From positions 1-59,009 of the forward strand of contig JAISTB010000004.1 in the NCBI GenBank assembly GCA_031272775.1: DNA of 59,009 nt, read 5' to 3'. This stretch comes from Fusobacteriaceae bacterium (GTDB lineage Bacteria; Fusobacteriota; Fusobacteriia; Fusobacteriales; Fusobacteriaceae). Made by a program: the position numbers and the translations under genes. The notes below the pieces were generated by a model, which saw only the letters and a list, made by a program, of their open reading frames with translations, searched no databases and was not told the DNA's origin. Shown here piece after piece: positions 40,345 to 50,640 of this stretch (position 1 is its first letter; the number at the start of each line of letters is the position of its first letter).

Positions 40345-41094
40345 TTATTTCGCGGACGAACTGAGGGGGCGGACAAAAAGAACGCTGAAGAGCGAGAAAA
40401 GAAGCTGGTTCAAAAGAAAAATGACGCCGATCCAAGCGAAGATGGACGCCGTTTCCAGATAAAGCTTGCTGAAGAAGATTTTTCCGCCGATGGAGGCGGA
40501 TTTTTGGGCGAGCAGTTCGGCCGAGACGAGAAGTTTCAGATTGAGCGTAGCGGTCGCGGGAAACTGGGCGGAAAACCGGTGGAAAATGCCCGGAAGATCC
40601 ACGAAACGGATCCGTTGCCAGCCCGTTATCCGGTAGACCCGGCAAATGTCTCCGATTTCCAGTTCATTGACATCGAGGGCGTCGAGAAAGCCGCCGCAGA
40701 GAATCGGAATCAGGACGGCCGCCGAAATCGTGAAAGGTACCAGGGCCGCGTCACCCCATATCATGACGAGAATGATCAGAATTACGGAAGGGGTAGCGTT
40801 GACGAGAGAAAAAATCGGGGAAAGCAAGCCCCGGACAGATTTGCTGCGGACCGCGCAGAGGGAGAGCGCAAGCGCCGCGAGCAGCGAAAAGGAAAAAGAC
40901 AGAATCAGATCCCGCAGCGTACGGAAAATCACGGGCCGGTCGTCGCGGCAAATCACGAGGAACGCGCGGAAAACCGGGCCGATTCCCGGAAAAATCAGGG
41001 GATTTCCCGCCAGACGGGCCGCGCCTTCCCACAACAAGAGTAAAATCGCATATTTCAAAACCTTACTGGTCGGCGTCAACAAAAATTTTCTCAT
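40345..41094 (-). CDS. ABC transporter permease, second copy of the cluster
   Basis: A 249-residue permease with about six predicted helices. PIFSLVNATPSVILIILVMIWG is the conserved central helix and LEIGDICRVYRITGWQRIRFVDLPGI the EAA-type coupling loop, so it contacts an ATPase. ATG 41094, after GGAGGAAGG, is inside the end of the binding-protein gene; the longer frame extends further into it and is less likely. No ATPase is encoded next to it, so it probably shares the one at 38155. Confidence 0.82.
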   Translation of the reverse strand: MRKFLLTPTSKVLKYAILLLLWEGAARLAGNPLIFPGIGPVFRAFLVICRDDRPVIFRTLRDLILSFSFSLLAALALSLCAVRSKSVRGLLSPIFSLVNATPSVILIILVMIWGDAALVPFTISAAVLIPILCGGFLDALDVNELEIGDICRVYRITGWQRIRFVDLPGIFHRFSAQFPATATLNLKLLVSAELLAQKSASIGGKIFFSKLYLETASIFAWIGVIFLLNQLLFSLFSVLFVRPLSSSAK

Positions 41095-42088
41095 TGGGAA
41101 GCCTTCCTCCGAGGGTTTTGAGGTCCCACGCGCCCAATTTTTCAAAATACAGCCTGTAAGGCGTCCGGACCTCGCTTCCCGTCACAAAGCGGATATTGGA
41201 CCGCCGCAGGGAATCGGCGTCAATCTGTCGGAAGGGGTTCGGCAGCGACGCCGCCGCATAAAAAGACGCCATCCTGTCCCGGACGGTCTCCGCCGGGAGC
41301 GCCGCGAGGCTTCCGCCCGCTTCGGCGAGAACCTCGGCAAAGGCCTTGACAAAGGCTTTGTTTTCCAAATAAAAACTTTCCTTCACAACGAGGGTCGATT
41401 GCGGATATCCCATGGAATCTCCGGTCATTTGCTTCCATTCTTCGTTGAGATCAAAGAGAATTTTCAGGGGAAGCCGCGTATTTCCGGCAAGCAAATTCGT
41501 CACGGCAGGCTCCGGCAGCAAAAGGCAGGGTTTGATTTCCCTGTCGTTTTTTTGTCCGGCCATCCAGGCCGCCACGATTTCTTCGGCGTTGGAAAAGTAC
41601 TTCAGCTGGAAATCCCCGTCGGGATCGAGGCCCTTTTCTTTCAAAATGAGACGGAAGGTAATGTCGGGCGTCAGTCCCTTTCCCATGGCGTAGATTTGCC
41701 GCCCTTTGAGATCGGACCATGTCCCGGCGTCCAGGGTTCCCAACAAATAAAAAGCGCCCCAACCGACGCCGCCGAGGATCTTGTAGGCCTTTGTCCGCTC
41801 ATACAGCAAGGCCGCCATATTGGAAGGCACAATGGCCAGATCCGGCGTCTGCCGGAGGAGTCGGGTCATGAGCTCGTCGGGCAGGGCGGTCAGCGCGCAA
41901 GAGACGGTTTTCCCCGCCAGCGTAAACGTCAGGGCGTCCCTGTCCGGAGCGGCTTCGGCGGCCAGTTTCGCCAGCGCGAGAGACGGCAGGCCCGCCGGAA
42001 AGATAAAGCGGACGTCCTCTTTGGGAAAAAGAGCGTCTCCCATCAAAAGAAAACAGGACAACAGCAGAAGCCAAAATTTTTTGCTCAT
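41063..42088 (-). CDS. ABC transporter substrate-binding protein, second copy
   Basis: A 341-residue secreted binding protein with a signal peptide (KKFWLLLLSCFLLMGDAL). FIFPAGLPSLALAKLAAEAA, PDLAIVPSNMAALLYE and SDLKGRQIYAMGKGLTPDITFRLIL follow the NMT1/TauA-like pattern, which binds small organic or anionic ligands. It overlaps the permease at 40345 by about 30 bp. The two members are only distantly alike to the binding protein at 37209, which suggests a second substrate or a second route for one substrate. Confidence 0.8.
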   Translation of the reverse strand: MSKKFWLLLLSCFLLMGDALFPKEDVRFIFPAGLPSLALAKLAAEAAPDRDALTFTLAGKTVSCALTALPDELMTRLLRQTPDLAIVPSNMAALLYERTKAYKILGGVGWGAFYLLGTLDAGTWSDLKGRQIYAMGKGLTPDITFRLILKEKGLDPDGDFQLKYFSNAEEIVAAWMAGQKNDREIKPCLLLPEPAVTNLLAGNTRLPLKILFDLNEEWKQMTGDSMGYPQSTLVVKESFYLENKAFVKAFAEVLAEAGGSLAALPAETVRDRMASFYAAASLPNPFRQIDADSLRRSNIRFVTGSEVRTPYRLYFEKLGAWDLKTLGGRLPNEKIFVDADQ

Positions 42089-42130
42089 TTCAACCCTCCC
42101 CGGGACAGGATCGGCAACAGGGAATTCTGA

Positions 42131-42658
42131 TCAATTCTTCCGGTAAAATTTGTTCAGGTTCTTTTTGCCGTCCTTGCCGTTCACCATGAATTTGATCTTG
42201 TTGATCTCGGGCAGTTCGGCCACCGAATTGACGAGCGACGTGATGATCAAGGCGTTTTGCGGGGTTTCCGCCTCCAGCTCGCTGACCGAGAGGTTGAAAT
42301 CCACATAAACCGTATTGTCTTCGGTAATATAACAATTGAGCGGGATGATCTTGCCGGCCGGGACAAAGCCCTTTGCCGCCAGGACCTCAAGATCCTTGGC
42401 CACAATGGCGCGGATCCTGTCCCGCTTGGATTCGCTCTGACCGATCTCCGCTTCCTCCCGCGTCAGGGACTTCCCGTCGGCGGCCGGAGACCAGACCGTG
42501 ATTTTCTCCGTCTTTGTCACGATCTCTTTTTTCGCGATGGCCTTGATGGAGCGGATATCTCCCGCCTTGCGGCTCGAGAGATACACGAAACCCGTCGCCA
42601 CAAAGAGCAGCCACACGATGATATAAAACGTCAGTTTTTTAAAATGCCTTCCCAGCAT
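42131..42658 (-). CDS. GerMN-domain protein with N-terminal anchor
   Basis: A 175-residue protein with one membrane helix (about residues 9-27) and a C-terminal GerMN domain (about 90-170). Typical GerMN segments are INCY-type PLNCYITEDNTVYVDFNLSV and ALIITSLVNSVAELPEINKIKFMVNG. In sporulating bacteria GerM binds in the envelope during spore development, but the domain also occurs in non-sporulating bacteria beside amidases. Here it directly follows a cell-wall amidase, so a role in peptidoglycan turnover is likely. ATG 42656-42658 has AGGGGG upstream. Confidence 0.8.
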   Translation of the reverse strand: MLGRHFKKLTFYIIVWLLFVATGFVYLSSRKAGDIRSIKAIAKKEIVTKTEKITVWSPAADGKSLTREEAEIGQSESKRDRIRAIVAKDLEVLAAKGFVPAGKIIPLNCYITEDNTVYVDFNLSVSELEAETPQNALIITSLVNSVAELPEINKIKFMVNGKDGKKNLNKFYRKN

Positions 42659-42677
42659 GGATCCCCCTGCCGCGGAA

Positions 42678-43706
42678 CTATTCAAAGAATGCCCGCACCT
42701 GGGCCGCCACGGCTTTCGCCACGGCCCTTTGGTTTTTATTGTTGAGGAGTTGTTTCAGATCCTGCCCGTTGGTGATGTAGCCCAGTTCCAGAAGGACCCC
42801 CGGTCCGTCGAAGCCCCGGAGCACCGCGAAATTTGCCCCGTGTATCCCTCTGTTGGGGAGCCGGAGCGAACGGGCGATGGCTTCCACCGTGGGGTTCGCG
42901 AACTGAACGGATTTCTCCTGGTTTTTCTTGTAAGCCAGAGAGCCCATGATCTGCTTGATCTCGCTGTCCTTCTTGCCGCCGTACTCACTGAAGCTGTTTT
43001 CAAAAGCCGCGATTTTGGCCGCGTAAGCCGAGGGCTTTTCCGTCGAAAAATAGTAGATTTCCGAGCCTGAAGCCTCCGAGCGGTTGGGCGCGGCGTTGAT
43101 GTGGACGCTGATGAAAAAGTCCGTCTTGATCCGGTTTGCCATGGCGGGCCGTTCCGAAAGCGGAATAAACACGTCGCTGTCCCTGGTCATAATGACCTTG
43201 AAATCCTCCGAAAGCTCCGCCCGCAGGTATTTGGCCACCGCGAGGGCAATATCCTTTTCCTCGTGGGCCTTGTTTTTGCTGACGGCGCCGGAGTCTTTGC
43301 CGCCGTGTCCGGCGTCAATGGCGATCGTATACTGCTTGCGGCCGTTGTCGAGGGTGATGACGGTACCTTTGCCGCGCTGGGAGACCTCATAGGTCACGTC
43401 TTTGGCGAGCGTCACAAAAACCCCCACCGATGAGCCGTGATCCACGACCTGGATGTCGTCATAATATTTGCTTTTGCCTCCCCCTGCCTTTACTTTGGGC
43501 GCGAGGTTCGTTTTGGGATATTCGAGATAGAGCAGGCGGGTAAATTTGTCGTATTCCACCTTGGGCTTCCGGATATCACCTTTTTTCTCGTCAAATTCCA
43601 CCGCGACCTTGCTTCTTGAGACCTTGACCGCCGAAATGGTGCCGGCCTGGCACAAGAAAGCAAAGAAAACAAACACAAAGCAAATCCAACGTTTTTTCAT
43701 ATTCAC
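42678..43706 (-). CDS. N-acetylmuramoyl-L-alanine amidase (Amidase_3, AmiC-like)
   Basis: A 342-residue secreted amidase that cuts the bond between muramic acid and the stem peptide. It has a signal peptide (RWICFVFVFFAFLCQAGT), an AMIN-like N-terminal region (about 25-125), and a zinc-dependent Amidase_3 domain: AIDAGHGGKDSGA (first His), the glutamate in HEEKDIALAVA, FISVHINAAPN (second His) and VLLELGYITNGQD. It lies 18 bp after yajC and 19 bp before the GerMN gene. Confidence 0.92.
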   Translation of the reverse strand: MNMKKRWICFVFVFFAFLCQAGTISAVKVSRSKVAVEFDEKKGDIRKPKVEYDKFTRLLYLEYPKTNLAPKVKAGGGKSKYYDDIQVVDHGSSVGVFVTLAKDVTYEVSQRGKGTVITLDNGRKQYTIAIDAGHGGKDSGAVSKNKAHEEKDIALAVAKYLRAELSEDFKVIMTRDSDVFIPLSERPAMANRIKTDFFISVHINAAPNRSEASGSEIYYFSTEKPSAYAAKIAAFENSFSEYGGKKDSEIKQIMGSLAYKKNQEKSVQFANPTVEAIARSLRLPNRGIHGANFAVLRGFDGPGVLLELGYITNGQDLKQLLNNKNQRAVAKAVAAQVRAFFE

Positions 43707-43724
43707 CCCGCGATCATTCGCAAA

Positions 43725-44183
43725 TCAGGCATCAGATCCGTTATCGTCCGTTTTGTCCTCCACGATTTCCGCTTCTTCAATGGCTTCAGCGGCTTTGGCC
43801 GGCGCTTCCTTTACCGCAGGCGCCTCTTTTTCGGCGCTTTTTTTACCGAAAAGCCCGCCGAAGAGCGAGGTCTTCTCTTTCTTTTCCGGCGCCGCTCTGA
43901 ATGTGTTCTCGTCGACGGCGAACTGGATCCCCTCTTTGAGGATTTTGACCTGAACGCCGTTGCTGATCTTGATGTAGGCGAAGCGGTCGTCGATCTTCAC
44001 GACTTTTCCGAAAATGCCGGATTTCATCATGATTTCCTGTCCCGGTTTGATGGCTTCCAGTTTTTCCTTTTCCTTCTTTTCTTTTTTCTTGCCGGACATG
44101 ACCGAGAAAATGAGAAATACGCCCATCACCATAATGATAGGCATCATTGAGAATCCGCCCTGTCCACCCTGTAATAACGACAT
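43725..44183 (-). CDS. yajC: YajC, Sec-translocon accessory subunit
   Basis: A 152-residue protein with one N-terminal membrane helix (PIIMVMGVFLIFSVM), followed by KKKEKKEKEKLEAIKPGQEIMMKSGIFGKVVKIDDRFAYIKI, the characteristic YajC core. The C-terminal half is longer than usual and rich in alanine, lysine and glutamate. YajC associates with SecDF, but secD and secF are not in the window. It has its own promoter after dnaJ. Confidence 0.9.
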   Translation of the reverse strand: MSLLQGGQGGFSMMPIIMVMGVFLIFSVMSGKKKEKKEKEKLEAIKPGQEIMMKSGIFGKVVKIDDRFAYIKISNGVQVKILKEGIQFAVDENTFRAAPEKKEKTSLFGGLFGKKSAEKEAPAVKEAPAKAAEAIEEAEIVEDKTDDNGSDA

Positions 44184-44262
44184 GTATGTCCTCCTTTTGT
44201 ATGCGCGTCCCGAGCCTCTTTCAAGGCGGGAGAACGTCTGTTCCGATAAATTTCCACAGTTT

Positions 44263-44291
44263 AGTATACCATATCCGCGAGCATTTTACAA
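44263..44291 (-). promoter_or_regulatory. Promoter of yajC-amidase-GerMN
   Basis: On the minus strand TTGTAA (44286-44291), 17-nt spacer and TATACT (44263-44268). It separates the heat-shock genes from the envelope genes downstream. Confidence 0.7.
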
Positions 44292-44307
44292 TTGCAAATC
44301 CCTTTCC

Positions 44308-45462
44308 CTAGGAAAAGAAATTTTTGATCTTGTCCTTCCAGGTTTCTTTCTTGTAATTTTTTTCGCTCAGGCAGGCGTCAAACTCCTTGAGTTTCTTTTT
44401 TTGTTCCTCGGTCAATTCCACAGGCGTTTCGATAATAACTTCGATGATCTCGTCCCCCGCGACGCCCGAGCGCTCGGGCGTAATCCCCTCGCCCCGGAGC
44501 TTGAATTTTTTGCCGGTCTGGGTTCCCGCGGGGATTTTCACGTTCCGGGTCCCGTTCAGTACCGGAACTTCCACTTCGCCGCCGAGGACAGCGGTCGCGT
44601 AGGAAATGGGAATCTGGCAGAAAATGTCGTTTTCCACGCGCTCGAAGATCTTGTGCTTCTTGACTCGCACGAAGATATAGAGATCCCCGTTGGGGCCTCC
44701 GTGTTCGCTGGCTTCGCCCATGTCCCGGATCAAAAGCCGCTGCCCCGACTGGATGCCTGCGGGGATGTGCCGCTTGATCTCGGTATTCTCGACCTTTGTG
44801 CCGCTTCCGCCGCAGCTCGCGCATTTTTTCTCATAGATCTTGCCGCTGCCGTGACACTGGTCGCACTCGCCTTCCTGGGCGATCTGCCCGAATATGGTCC
44901 GCTGTACGGTCCGGATCCTGCCGGTTCCGCCGCACTTGGGACAGGTCTTGGCCGGAGAGGAGGGATCGCCCCCTGTTCCGCCGCAGACCGGACATTTGAC
45001 TTTCCTGCGGTAGCGGATCGTCTTGTCGACGCCGAAAGCCGCTTCTTCCAGCGTAATTTCAATCTGATAGGTCAGATCCTCGCCGGGCTCGGCGTAGCTG
45101 CCCTGACTCCGGCCGAATCCGCCGAAATTCCCGAATCCGCCGAAGCCCCTGCCGCCGAAAACGCTGGCGAAAATATCGTCGATATTGATATCGCCGAATC
45201 CGCCCGCTCCCGGCCCGCCCTGGCGGAAGGCGTCATGGCCGAATCTGTCATATTGCGCTTTCTTTTCGGGATCGGAGAGGACGCTGTACGCTTCGTTGAT
45301 CTCTTTGAATTTTTCCTCGGCTTCCTTCTTCTTGCTTTCCTCAGCGCTGCCGAACTTGTCGGGATGCCACTGGAGCGCGAGTTTTTTGTAGGCGTTTTTG
45401 AGCTCATCGGCCGAAGCATTTTTTTCTACGCCCAGCACTTCGTAATAATCTCTCTTCTCCAT
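44308..45462 (-). CDS. dnaJ: Chaperone DnaJ
   Basis: A 384-residue type I DnaJ. The J domain has WHPDK at about 32-36; a Gly/Phe-rich linker follows (FGGRGFGGFGNFGGFG). Four zinc-finger repeats are clear: CPVCGGTG, CPKCGGTG, CDQCHGSG and CASCGGSG. Its J domain stimulates DnaK ATPase and it delivers unfolded substrates. It follows dnaK by about 100 bp in the CIRCE-controlled operon. Confidence 0.97.
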   Translation of the reverse strand: MEKRDYYEVLGVEKNASADELKNAYKKLALQWHPDKFGSAEESKKKEAEEKFKEINEAYSVLSDPEKKAQYDRFGHDAFRQGGPGAGGFGDINIDDIFASVFGGRGFGGFGNFGGFGRSQGSYAEPGEDLTYQIEITLEEAAFGVDKTIRYRRKVKCPVCGGTGGDPSSPAKTCPKCGGTGRIRTVQRTIFGQIAQEGECDQCHGSGKIYEKKCASCGGSGTKVENTEIKRHIPAGIQSGQRLLIRDMGEASEHGGPNGDLYIFVRVKKHKIFERVENDIFCQIPISYATAVLGGEVEVPVLNGTRNVKIPAGTQTGKKFKLRGEGITPERSGVAGDEIIEVIIETPVELTEEQKKKLKEFDACLSEKNYKKETWKDKIKNFFS

Positions 45463-45530
45463 TTTTCCTCCATCATTTCATCCTCGGCCGGTCCATGGGG
45501 GCCGCCGTTTTTTCTATGGTACAGACGAAT

Positions 45531-45556
45531 CAGGGCGGCCCCTTGGGGCTGCCCTG
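45531..45556 (-). other. Intercistronic hairpin between dnaK and dnaJ
   Basis: A 12-bp stem with one mismatch (CAGGGCAGCCCC with GGGGCCGCCCTG on the minus strand) and a two-base loop. There is no T run, so it probably marks mRNA processing or stability rather than termination, giving more DnaK than DnaJ. Confidence 0.55.
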
Positions 45557-45568
45557 TAGGGTAAATCT

Positions 45569-47422
<1,854 letters not shown>

Positions 47423-47475
47423 TTACCTCCTGGTCTCTATATCACATAATTATCTAACTTAAACAATATTTTTCC

Positions 47476-48192
47476 CTACCCCTTCTTACACACCTTTACC
47501 ATGGCGGGGCGGATGACCTTCCCCTTCATCGTATAGCCCTTCTGCAGTTCCTGGATAACGGCGTCGTCGGGGAAATCGGGGTTGTCCTCGACCATTACGG
47601 CGTGGTGATAGACGGGATCGTAGGGTTTGCCGACAGTTTCGATGGGCTCGACCCCTTCGGACTGCATGATGCCGTTGAGATTCGTGAGGATCATGTCGAC
47701 GCCCTTTAGCAGTCCCTCAAAGTCTTTGGCGCTCTCCGAGGCTTCCATAGCCCTGTGGAGGTTGTCAACGCCGTCAAGGAGTTTCGTGATGATCTTTTCC
47801 GAGGCGAATTTCCGCAGCTCATCCAATTCTTTTTCCTTGCGTTTCGTGAAGTTCTGGAATTCCGCCTGTTTTCTTAAATACGCGCCTTTCCATTCTTCCA
47901 CTTCCGCCTTGAGACGCCCCTCAATCTCTTCGGGCGTGGGCTCCGGCGGCAGATCGGCCGCCTTGTCTCCGGCGGCTTCTTTTTCCGCCCGCTCCAGCGC
48001 TTCCTGCTTTTCCCGGATCTCCCGCTCAAGGATATCGTTCAGCGCCGATCCGTCTTTGGCCTCTTCCGCCGGCTTTTCCTCCGGCGCCTGCCGCCCGCTT
48101 TCGGCGTCTTCCGGCCCCTCGATGGGGATTTCTACGCCGCCGCCGGCCATCTCCGCCTGTGTTTCCAACTCATTCCGTTCTTTTTCCGACAT
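47476..48192 (-). CDS. grpE: Nucleotide exchange factor GrpE
   Basis: A 238-residue GrpE that releases ADP from DnaK. A charged, low-complexity N-terminus (about 1-90) is followed by the long helix (AEVEWKGAYLRKQAEFQNFTKRKEKELDEL) and the beta domain with VEPIETVGKPYDPVYHHAVM and YTMKGKVIRPAMVKV. ATG 48190-48192, after AGAGGAAAACC, is chosen; the longer frame would overlap the end of hrcA. Confidence 0.95.
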   Translation of the reverse strand: MSEKERNELETQAEMAGGGVEIPIEGPEDAESGRQAPEEKPAEEAKDGSALNDILEREIREKQEALERAEKEAAGDKAADLPPEPTPEEIEGRLKAEVEEWKGAYLRKQAEFQNFTKRKEKELDELRKFASEKIITKLLDGVDNLHRAMEASESAKDFEGLLKGVDMILTNLNGIMQSEGVEPIETVGKPYDPVYHHAVMVEDNPDFPDDAVIQELQKGYTMKGKVIRPAMVKVCKKG

Positions 48193-48232
48193 GGTTTTCC
48201 TCTCTTTATTATTGATTATTTTTATTCTTTGC

Positions 48233-49288
48233 TCATTCGATGGCGCCCTCGACGCTCTCAATACTTTTTTCCATATCCGTAATGACTTTGTTGACTTCCT
48301 TCGTCACGTGCTTGATGAGGCCCATGGTCTTGGAATAGGGCATTCGCTTGGGCCCGATCACCCCCAGTATTCCCTGGGCGTTGCCGATCCGGTATACGGA
48401 ATAGACGAAGCTGAAATCCTCAAGGCCCTTGATGCCCAACTCTTCGCCGAAAATCACGTCCACACCGCCGTTTTCGGTTTTACGGTTGCGGACGGCCTCC
48501 TCAAAGATCTGGGTCACGTCGCCGCGGTGATTGAAAAATTCAATGACGTCGGAAACCTCGCTGACATTTTTGTCCTTGAAGATCCCCGGGACGTTGTGCA
48601 CGAAGAATTTGCCCTCGGCGTCTTCCATATCTCCGCCCCGGCTTGCGCCGCCGTCCTCGTCGATGATGCTCTCATAGTGGCTCGCGAGAATGAAGCGTTC
48701 GACTTCCGTTGCGGACAGATTGCCCTTGCCGAGCTCTCCCGCCAGCTTTTCGCCGATGACGGCCAGTTCCTCGCGGTCAATGGGATTGGCCAGCGTGATC
48801 GTCTTCGTCCGGATATTCCTGCTGTCCCGGATGATGACGGCCGCCACCGTGTGGGCGTCGACATGGATCAATTCCACCCGCCGGACCCTGTCCACATAAG
48901 CGCTGGGTTCCACTACGATCCCCGCGAAATTTGTGAGCTTGGAAAGGAGCGTCGACGTTTTTTTCAAAACAATATCCAGCTCGCCGATCCGCTGCTCATA
49001 GGCCAGTTCGATGTTGGCTTTTTCCTCCTGGGTGATCTTTTCGATCTTCAAAAGCTCGCTCAAATAATATTTGTAGCCCTTGTCCGTGGGGATCCTGCCC
49101 GAAGAAGTATGGGTCTTCTCAATGTAGCCCAGATCCTCGAGGTCCGCCATCACGTTACGGATCGTGGCGGAAGACAGGTCTATCCCGTATTTTTTGACCA
49201 GGGTGCGCGAGCCGATCGTGTCCCCGTACGTCAGATAGTAGTTGATGATCGCGTTTAAGACCAGTTTTTCCCTATCGGTAATTGACAT
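48233..49288 (-). CDS. hrcA: Heat-inducible transcription repressor HrcA
   Basis: A 351-residue HrcA, the CIRCE-binding repressor of chaperone genes. The N-terminal winged helix (LNAIINYYLTYGDTIGSRTL, then LSSATIRNVMADLEDLGYIEKTHTSSGRIPTDKGYKYYL) and the GAF-like remainder are typical. ATG 49288, with AAGGCGGTGG upstream, is chosen because the longer ATG at 49315 falls inside the CIRCE operator. As first gene of its own regulon it is autoregulated. Confidence 0.96.
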   Translation of the reverse strand: MSITDREKLVLNAIINYYLTYGDTIGSRTLVKKYGIDLSSATIRNVMADLEDLGYIEKTHTSSGRIPTDKGYKYYLSELLKIEKITQEEKANIELAYEQRIGELDIVLKKTSTLLSKLTNFAGIVVEPSAYVDRVRRVELIHVDAHTVAAVIIRDSRNIRTKTITLANPIDREELAVIGEKLAGELGKGNLSATEVERFILASHYESIIDEDGGASRGGDMEDAEGKFFVHNVPGIFKDKNVSEVSDVIEFFNHRGDVTQIFEEAVRNRKTENGGVDVIFGEELGIKGLEDFSFVYSVYRIGNAQGILGVIGPKRMPYSKTMGLIKHVTKEVNKVITDMEKSIESVEGAIE

Positions 49289-49304
49289 ATTCCACCGCCT
49301 TTTG

Positions 49305-49331
49305 TTAGCACTCATTTACATAGAGTGCTAA
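49305..49331. promoter_or_regulatory. CIRCE operator
   Basis: TTAGCACTC-N9-GAGTGCTAA (49305-49313 and 49323-49331), the exact consensus CIRCE. It lies between the hrcA start and its promoter, where HrcA binds to block the heat-shock operon. Confidence 0.98.
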
Positions 49332-49340
49332 TCTTCTTAC

Positions 49341-49369
49341 ATAATACTTTCTTTTTCCGCATTTGTCAA
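49341..49369 (-). promoter_or_regulatory. Vegetative promoter of the hrcA operon
   Basis: On the minus strand TTGACA (49364-49369), 17-nt spacer and TATTAT (49341-49346), directly upstream of CIRCE. Heat control is therefore by repression and not by a special sigma factor. Confidence 0.9.
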
Positions 49370-49408
49370 GCATTTTCGTAAAAATTTTTAAATTTTCTCC
49401 GCCGCCGG

Positions 49409-49437
49409 TTTTCAAAGTCGGATTTTTGTGATAAAAT
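49409..49437 (+). promoter_or_regulatory. Promoter of galU
   Basis: TTTTCA (49409-49414), 17-nt spacer and TAAAAT (49432-49437), divergent from the heat-shock promoter. Confidence 0.55.
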
Positions 49438-49475
49438 AGGCTGTACCGGATATTATTGAGGGGGAAGATCGCGCG

Positions 49476-50369
49476 ATGAAAGTCAAAAAAGCCGTAATAC
49501 CCGCGGCGGGTCTGGGAACGAGAGTCCTGCCCGCCACAAAGGCCCAGCCCAAGGAAATGCTGGTGATTGTGGACAAGCCTTCGTTGCAGTATATCGTGGA
49601 GGAGCTCGTGGACTCCGGCATCGAGGACATTATCATTATCACGGGACGAAACAAGAAATCCATCGAGGACCATTTCGACTATTCCTACGAGATCGAGGAG
49701 ACGTTGAAGCGGGAAAACAAGCTGGAGCTTCTTGAAAAGATCACTTATCTTTCGAGTATGGCCAATATTTTTTACGTGCGGCAGAACCATCCGCTGGGGC
49801 TCGGCCACGCGGTATTGAAGGCAAAGCCCTTTATCGGCGACGAACCCTTTGTCGTGGCCCTCGGGGACGATATCATCCGGAATCCCGGCGAGCCCGTGGC
49901 AAAGCAGCTGATCGGCGTCTATGAAAAATACGGCTGCTCCGTCGTCGGCTGCCAGGAGGTTGAAGAGGAGAATGTGTCAAAGTACGGCATCGTAAAACCC
50001 GTGACGCCGCTGGACGCCCGGACGTACAGGATTTGTGATTTTGTGGAAAAACCGGCGACAACGGACGCGCCCTCACGCCTCGCCTGCCTCGGCAGGTACC
50101 TGCTGACGGGCAAAATCTTCGATTATCTCGAAAAGGGCAGGATCGGGGCCGGTGGCGAAATCCAACTGACCGACGCCATCGTGGATATGCTCCGGGATGG
50201 CGAAGAGGTGGTATCTTACAACTTCCAGGGAAAACGATATGACATCGGGAACAAAATCGGATTGCTGAAGGCAAACATCGAATTCGGGCTGTTTAACCCC
50301 GAAACCGGCGAAGAGCTGAAGGCTTATCTCAATGGCGAACTGAAAACATTTTTGGAAAAAATACAATAA
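49476..50369 (+). CDS. galU: UTP-glucose-1-phosphate uridylyltransferase GalU
   Basis: A 297-residue enzyme making UDP-glucose from UTP and glucose-1-phosphate for envelope polysaccharides. PAAGLGTRVLPATKAQPKEML is the nucleotide loop; IIITGRNKKSIEDHFD, QNHPLGLGHAVLKA and VALGDDI are family landmarks, along with VEKPATTDAPSRLACLGRYL. GAGGGGGA lies ahead of ATG 49476. The gene is monocistronic, with its own promoter and a good terminator. Confidence 0.96.
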   Translation: MKVKKAVIPAAGLGTRVLPATKAQPKEMLVIVDKPSLQYIVEELVDSGIEDIIIITGRNKKSIEDHFDYSYEIEETLKRENKLELLEKITYLSSMANIFYVRQNHPLGLGHAVLKAKPFIGDEPFVVALGDDIIRNPGEPVAKQLIGVYEKYGCSVVGCQEVEEENVSKYGIVKPVTPLDARTYRICDFVEKPATTDAPSRLACLGRYLLTGKIFDYLEKGRIGAGGEIQLTDAIVDMLRDGEEVVSYNFQGKRYDIGNKIGLLKANIEFGLFNPETGEELKAYLNGELKTFLEKIQ

Positions 50370-50378
50370 GATTTCAGG

Positions 50379-50407
50379 AACTCCTTCAATTTTTGAGGGA
50401 GTTTTTT
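50379..50407 (+). terminator. Terminator after galU
   Basis: An 11-bp stem (50379-50389 with 50393-50403, one G-T pair) with a three-base loop is followed by a T run to 50407. Confidence 0.88.
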
Positions 50408-50566
50408 ACGAGGTTTTATCCGCAATAGAAAAACAAATGCCATTTTTTGTATGCTATAAACGGATTTCGAAAAAAAATAAAAAAATTTTATGGCCTTGAA
50501 ACATAGATAAACAGCCTGATTTGAATTTTTTTTGTCCAAAAAATCCAATTGTGGCGAAAAGTTCTT

Positions 50567-50603
50567 TTGCTTTTTGTCACAATTGCCTATATACTATAGG
50601 TAA
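50567..50603 (+). promoter_or_regulatory. Promoter with CsoR/RcnR-type operator
   Basis: TTGCTT (50567-50572), 17-nt spacer and TATACT (50590-50595). TTGCCTATA-TAC-TATAGGTAA (50583-50603) is an inverted repeat with eight of nine arm bases matching, and it covers the -10 box. This suits autorepression by the regulator encoded 37 bp downstream. Confidence 0.75.
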
Positions 50604-50640
50604 AGCAAAAGTCAATTTCAATTGCCCGAAGGGAGGAAAA

